DNA from: Bacteroidales bacterium
Lineage (GTDB): Bacteria > Bacteroidota > Bacteroidia > Bacteroidales > P3
Direction: 5' to 3'
Assembly: GCA_017479705.1 (NCBI GenBank)
Contig: JAFVCA010000038.1
Coordinates: 62,001-126,000, forward strand
DNA length: 64,000 nt
This document shows positions 63,413 to 64,000 of this stretch, one piece after another. The position numbers and the translations under genes are program-made. Below the pieces are notes generated by a model. That model saw only the letters and a list, made by a program, of their open reading frames with translations. It did not search any database and was not told where the DNA came from. Positions within the stretch are counted from its first letter, which is position 1; each line of letters starts with the position of its first letter.

Positions 63413-64000
63413 TTTTCTTTTTCAATATAAACTTGTTCACCACGCCCGAAGCAAGAATGATGCCACAGGCAATGGCTATGGTTACCTTCAATGCAACAAA
63501 CCCCGTCGTGGCCGCTTGCCACAGCTGGTTGGTGACAATATAGTATGCCGTCCAAAAGATGCCTCCACCTGGTACCAATGGGATGATGCCGCAAATCAGG
63601 TAGATTGTTACGGGCTGACGGCCAAGGCGGGCAAGCACATGGCTCACTGTGGCAATGGACAAGGCGGAGAAGAATGCCGCACCCACCACCGACAGACTTG
63701 TCAGGGACCACAAATACACAGCCCAGCCTATCGTCCCCGCAAGACCACAGGCTACGTAGCTTTGGCGCGGAGCCCCGAAGAGGACCGAGAACCCCACCGT
63801 CCCGACAAAGGCCGCCACCAACTGGATGGCCCATTGGGAAGCAACCGGGTCCTTGACAGGCATACCCAACTGTACGATTGCTCCCATCACCTCACCATCG
63901 ACAATAATCGACAGTGCCACTCCCAACGCAATGCAGAGAAAGACCAAAAAAGCATCTGTAAGTCGGGTGGTACCAGCAATATAATCCTCGTTGGCCAAGT
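63405..64000 (-). CDS. Threonine/serine exporter (ThrE family), 5' end outside the window
   Basis: About 198 residues are visible and the frame is open to the window edge; the TTG at 63998 is probably an internal codon. The segment NEDYIAGTTRLTDAFLVFLCIALGVALS looks like the end of the ThrE (DUF1212) half, and MGAIVQLGMPVKDPVASQ, ...GAPRQSYVACGLAGTIGWAVY, YLICGIIPLVPGGGIFWTAYYIV is the DUF3815 half. So both halves are likely fused. These inner-membrane proteins export threonine and serine. It overlaps radA by 8 bases. Confidence 0.82.
   Translation of the reverse strand, partial: LANEDYIAGTTRLTDAFLVFLCIALGVALSIIVDGEVMGAIVQLGMPVKDPVASQWAIQLVAAFVGTVGFSVLFGAPRQSYVACGLAGTIGWAVYLWSLTSLSVVGAAFFSALSIATVSHVLARLGRQPVTIYLICGIIPLVPGGGIFWTAYYIVTNQLWQAATTGFVALKVTIAIACGIILASGVVNKFILKKKNG

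Overview
The window comes from a fairly GC-rich member of the Bacteroidales (phylum Bacteroidota). The evidence is direct. Many genes are preceded by the Bacteroidota sigma factor -7 element (TAnnTTTG), several in good register with a TTTG -33 box. There are many lipoproteins with short lipoboxes, a cysteine peptidase carrying a type IX secretion C-terminal domain, and family-specific genes such as DUF1599, DUF4293, a Bacteroidota-type short arginine decarboxylase and a DksA homologue without zinc cysteines. I do not try to name the genus.

Layout. 1-7.1 kb: surface polysaccharide genes (a flippase cut by the window edge, an initiating sugar transferase), a GH20-like lipoprotein, an EamA transporter and an ATPase/phosphoesterase pair. 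7.1-9.1 kb: a gap rich in repeats around an FKBP isomerase. 9.1-14.5 kb: arginine decarboxylase and a gingipain-like C25 peptidase. 14.5-22 kb: one long minus-strand housekeeping cluster (DUF1599, DoxX-like, DUF4293, tsaE, rsfS, ftsH, cdsA, psd, rluA). 22.1-27.4 kb: folP and the diadenylate cyclase gene, separated by an AT-rich lipoprotein, repeats and a likely structured RNA. 27.6-31.5 kb: a DUF2975/XRE pair and an M16 peptidase. 31.8-37.1 kb: a lipoprotein, then mutS2, a nitrilase-type amidase, an LRR protein and ribF. 37.4-39.2 kb: rpsP, rimM and a dksA-like gene. 39.5-42.8 kb: a broken AAA ATPase and a double-NBD oligopeptide-type ABC protein.

42.8-50.3 kb is the main accessory region. 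It holds a complete type VI-B CRISPR locus: cas13b with both HEPN motifs intact, a leader, and an array of 23 repeats and 22 spacers. After it comes a two-gene cassette: a 455-residue protein with a large soluble part and two C-terminal membrane helices (CorA-like in layout), and a 167-residue protein. The known type VI-B helpers Csx27 and Csx28 are not recognisable, and cas1/cas2 are absent. The membrane protein sits where helpers are often found, so it is the best candidate here for an undescribed component, but that link is only positional.

50.5-64 kb: ornithine aminotransferase, a GH3 glycosidase, a membrane/outer-membrane/PHP-phosphatase run, three small envelope proteins, serine dehydratase, thiamine pyrophosphokinase, a TSCPD protein, radA and part of a ThrE-type exporter. 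Several small repeat families run through the whole window: a 15-base palindrome that also lies inside coding sequence, octamer minisatellites next to gene ends, GC-rich hairpin repeats, and a 152-base element with terminal inverted repeats.
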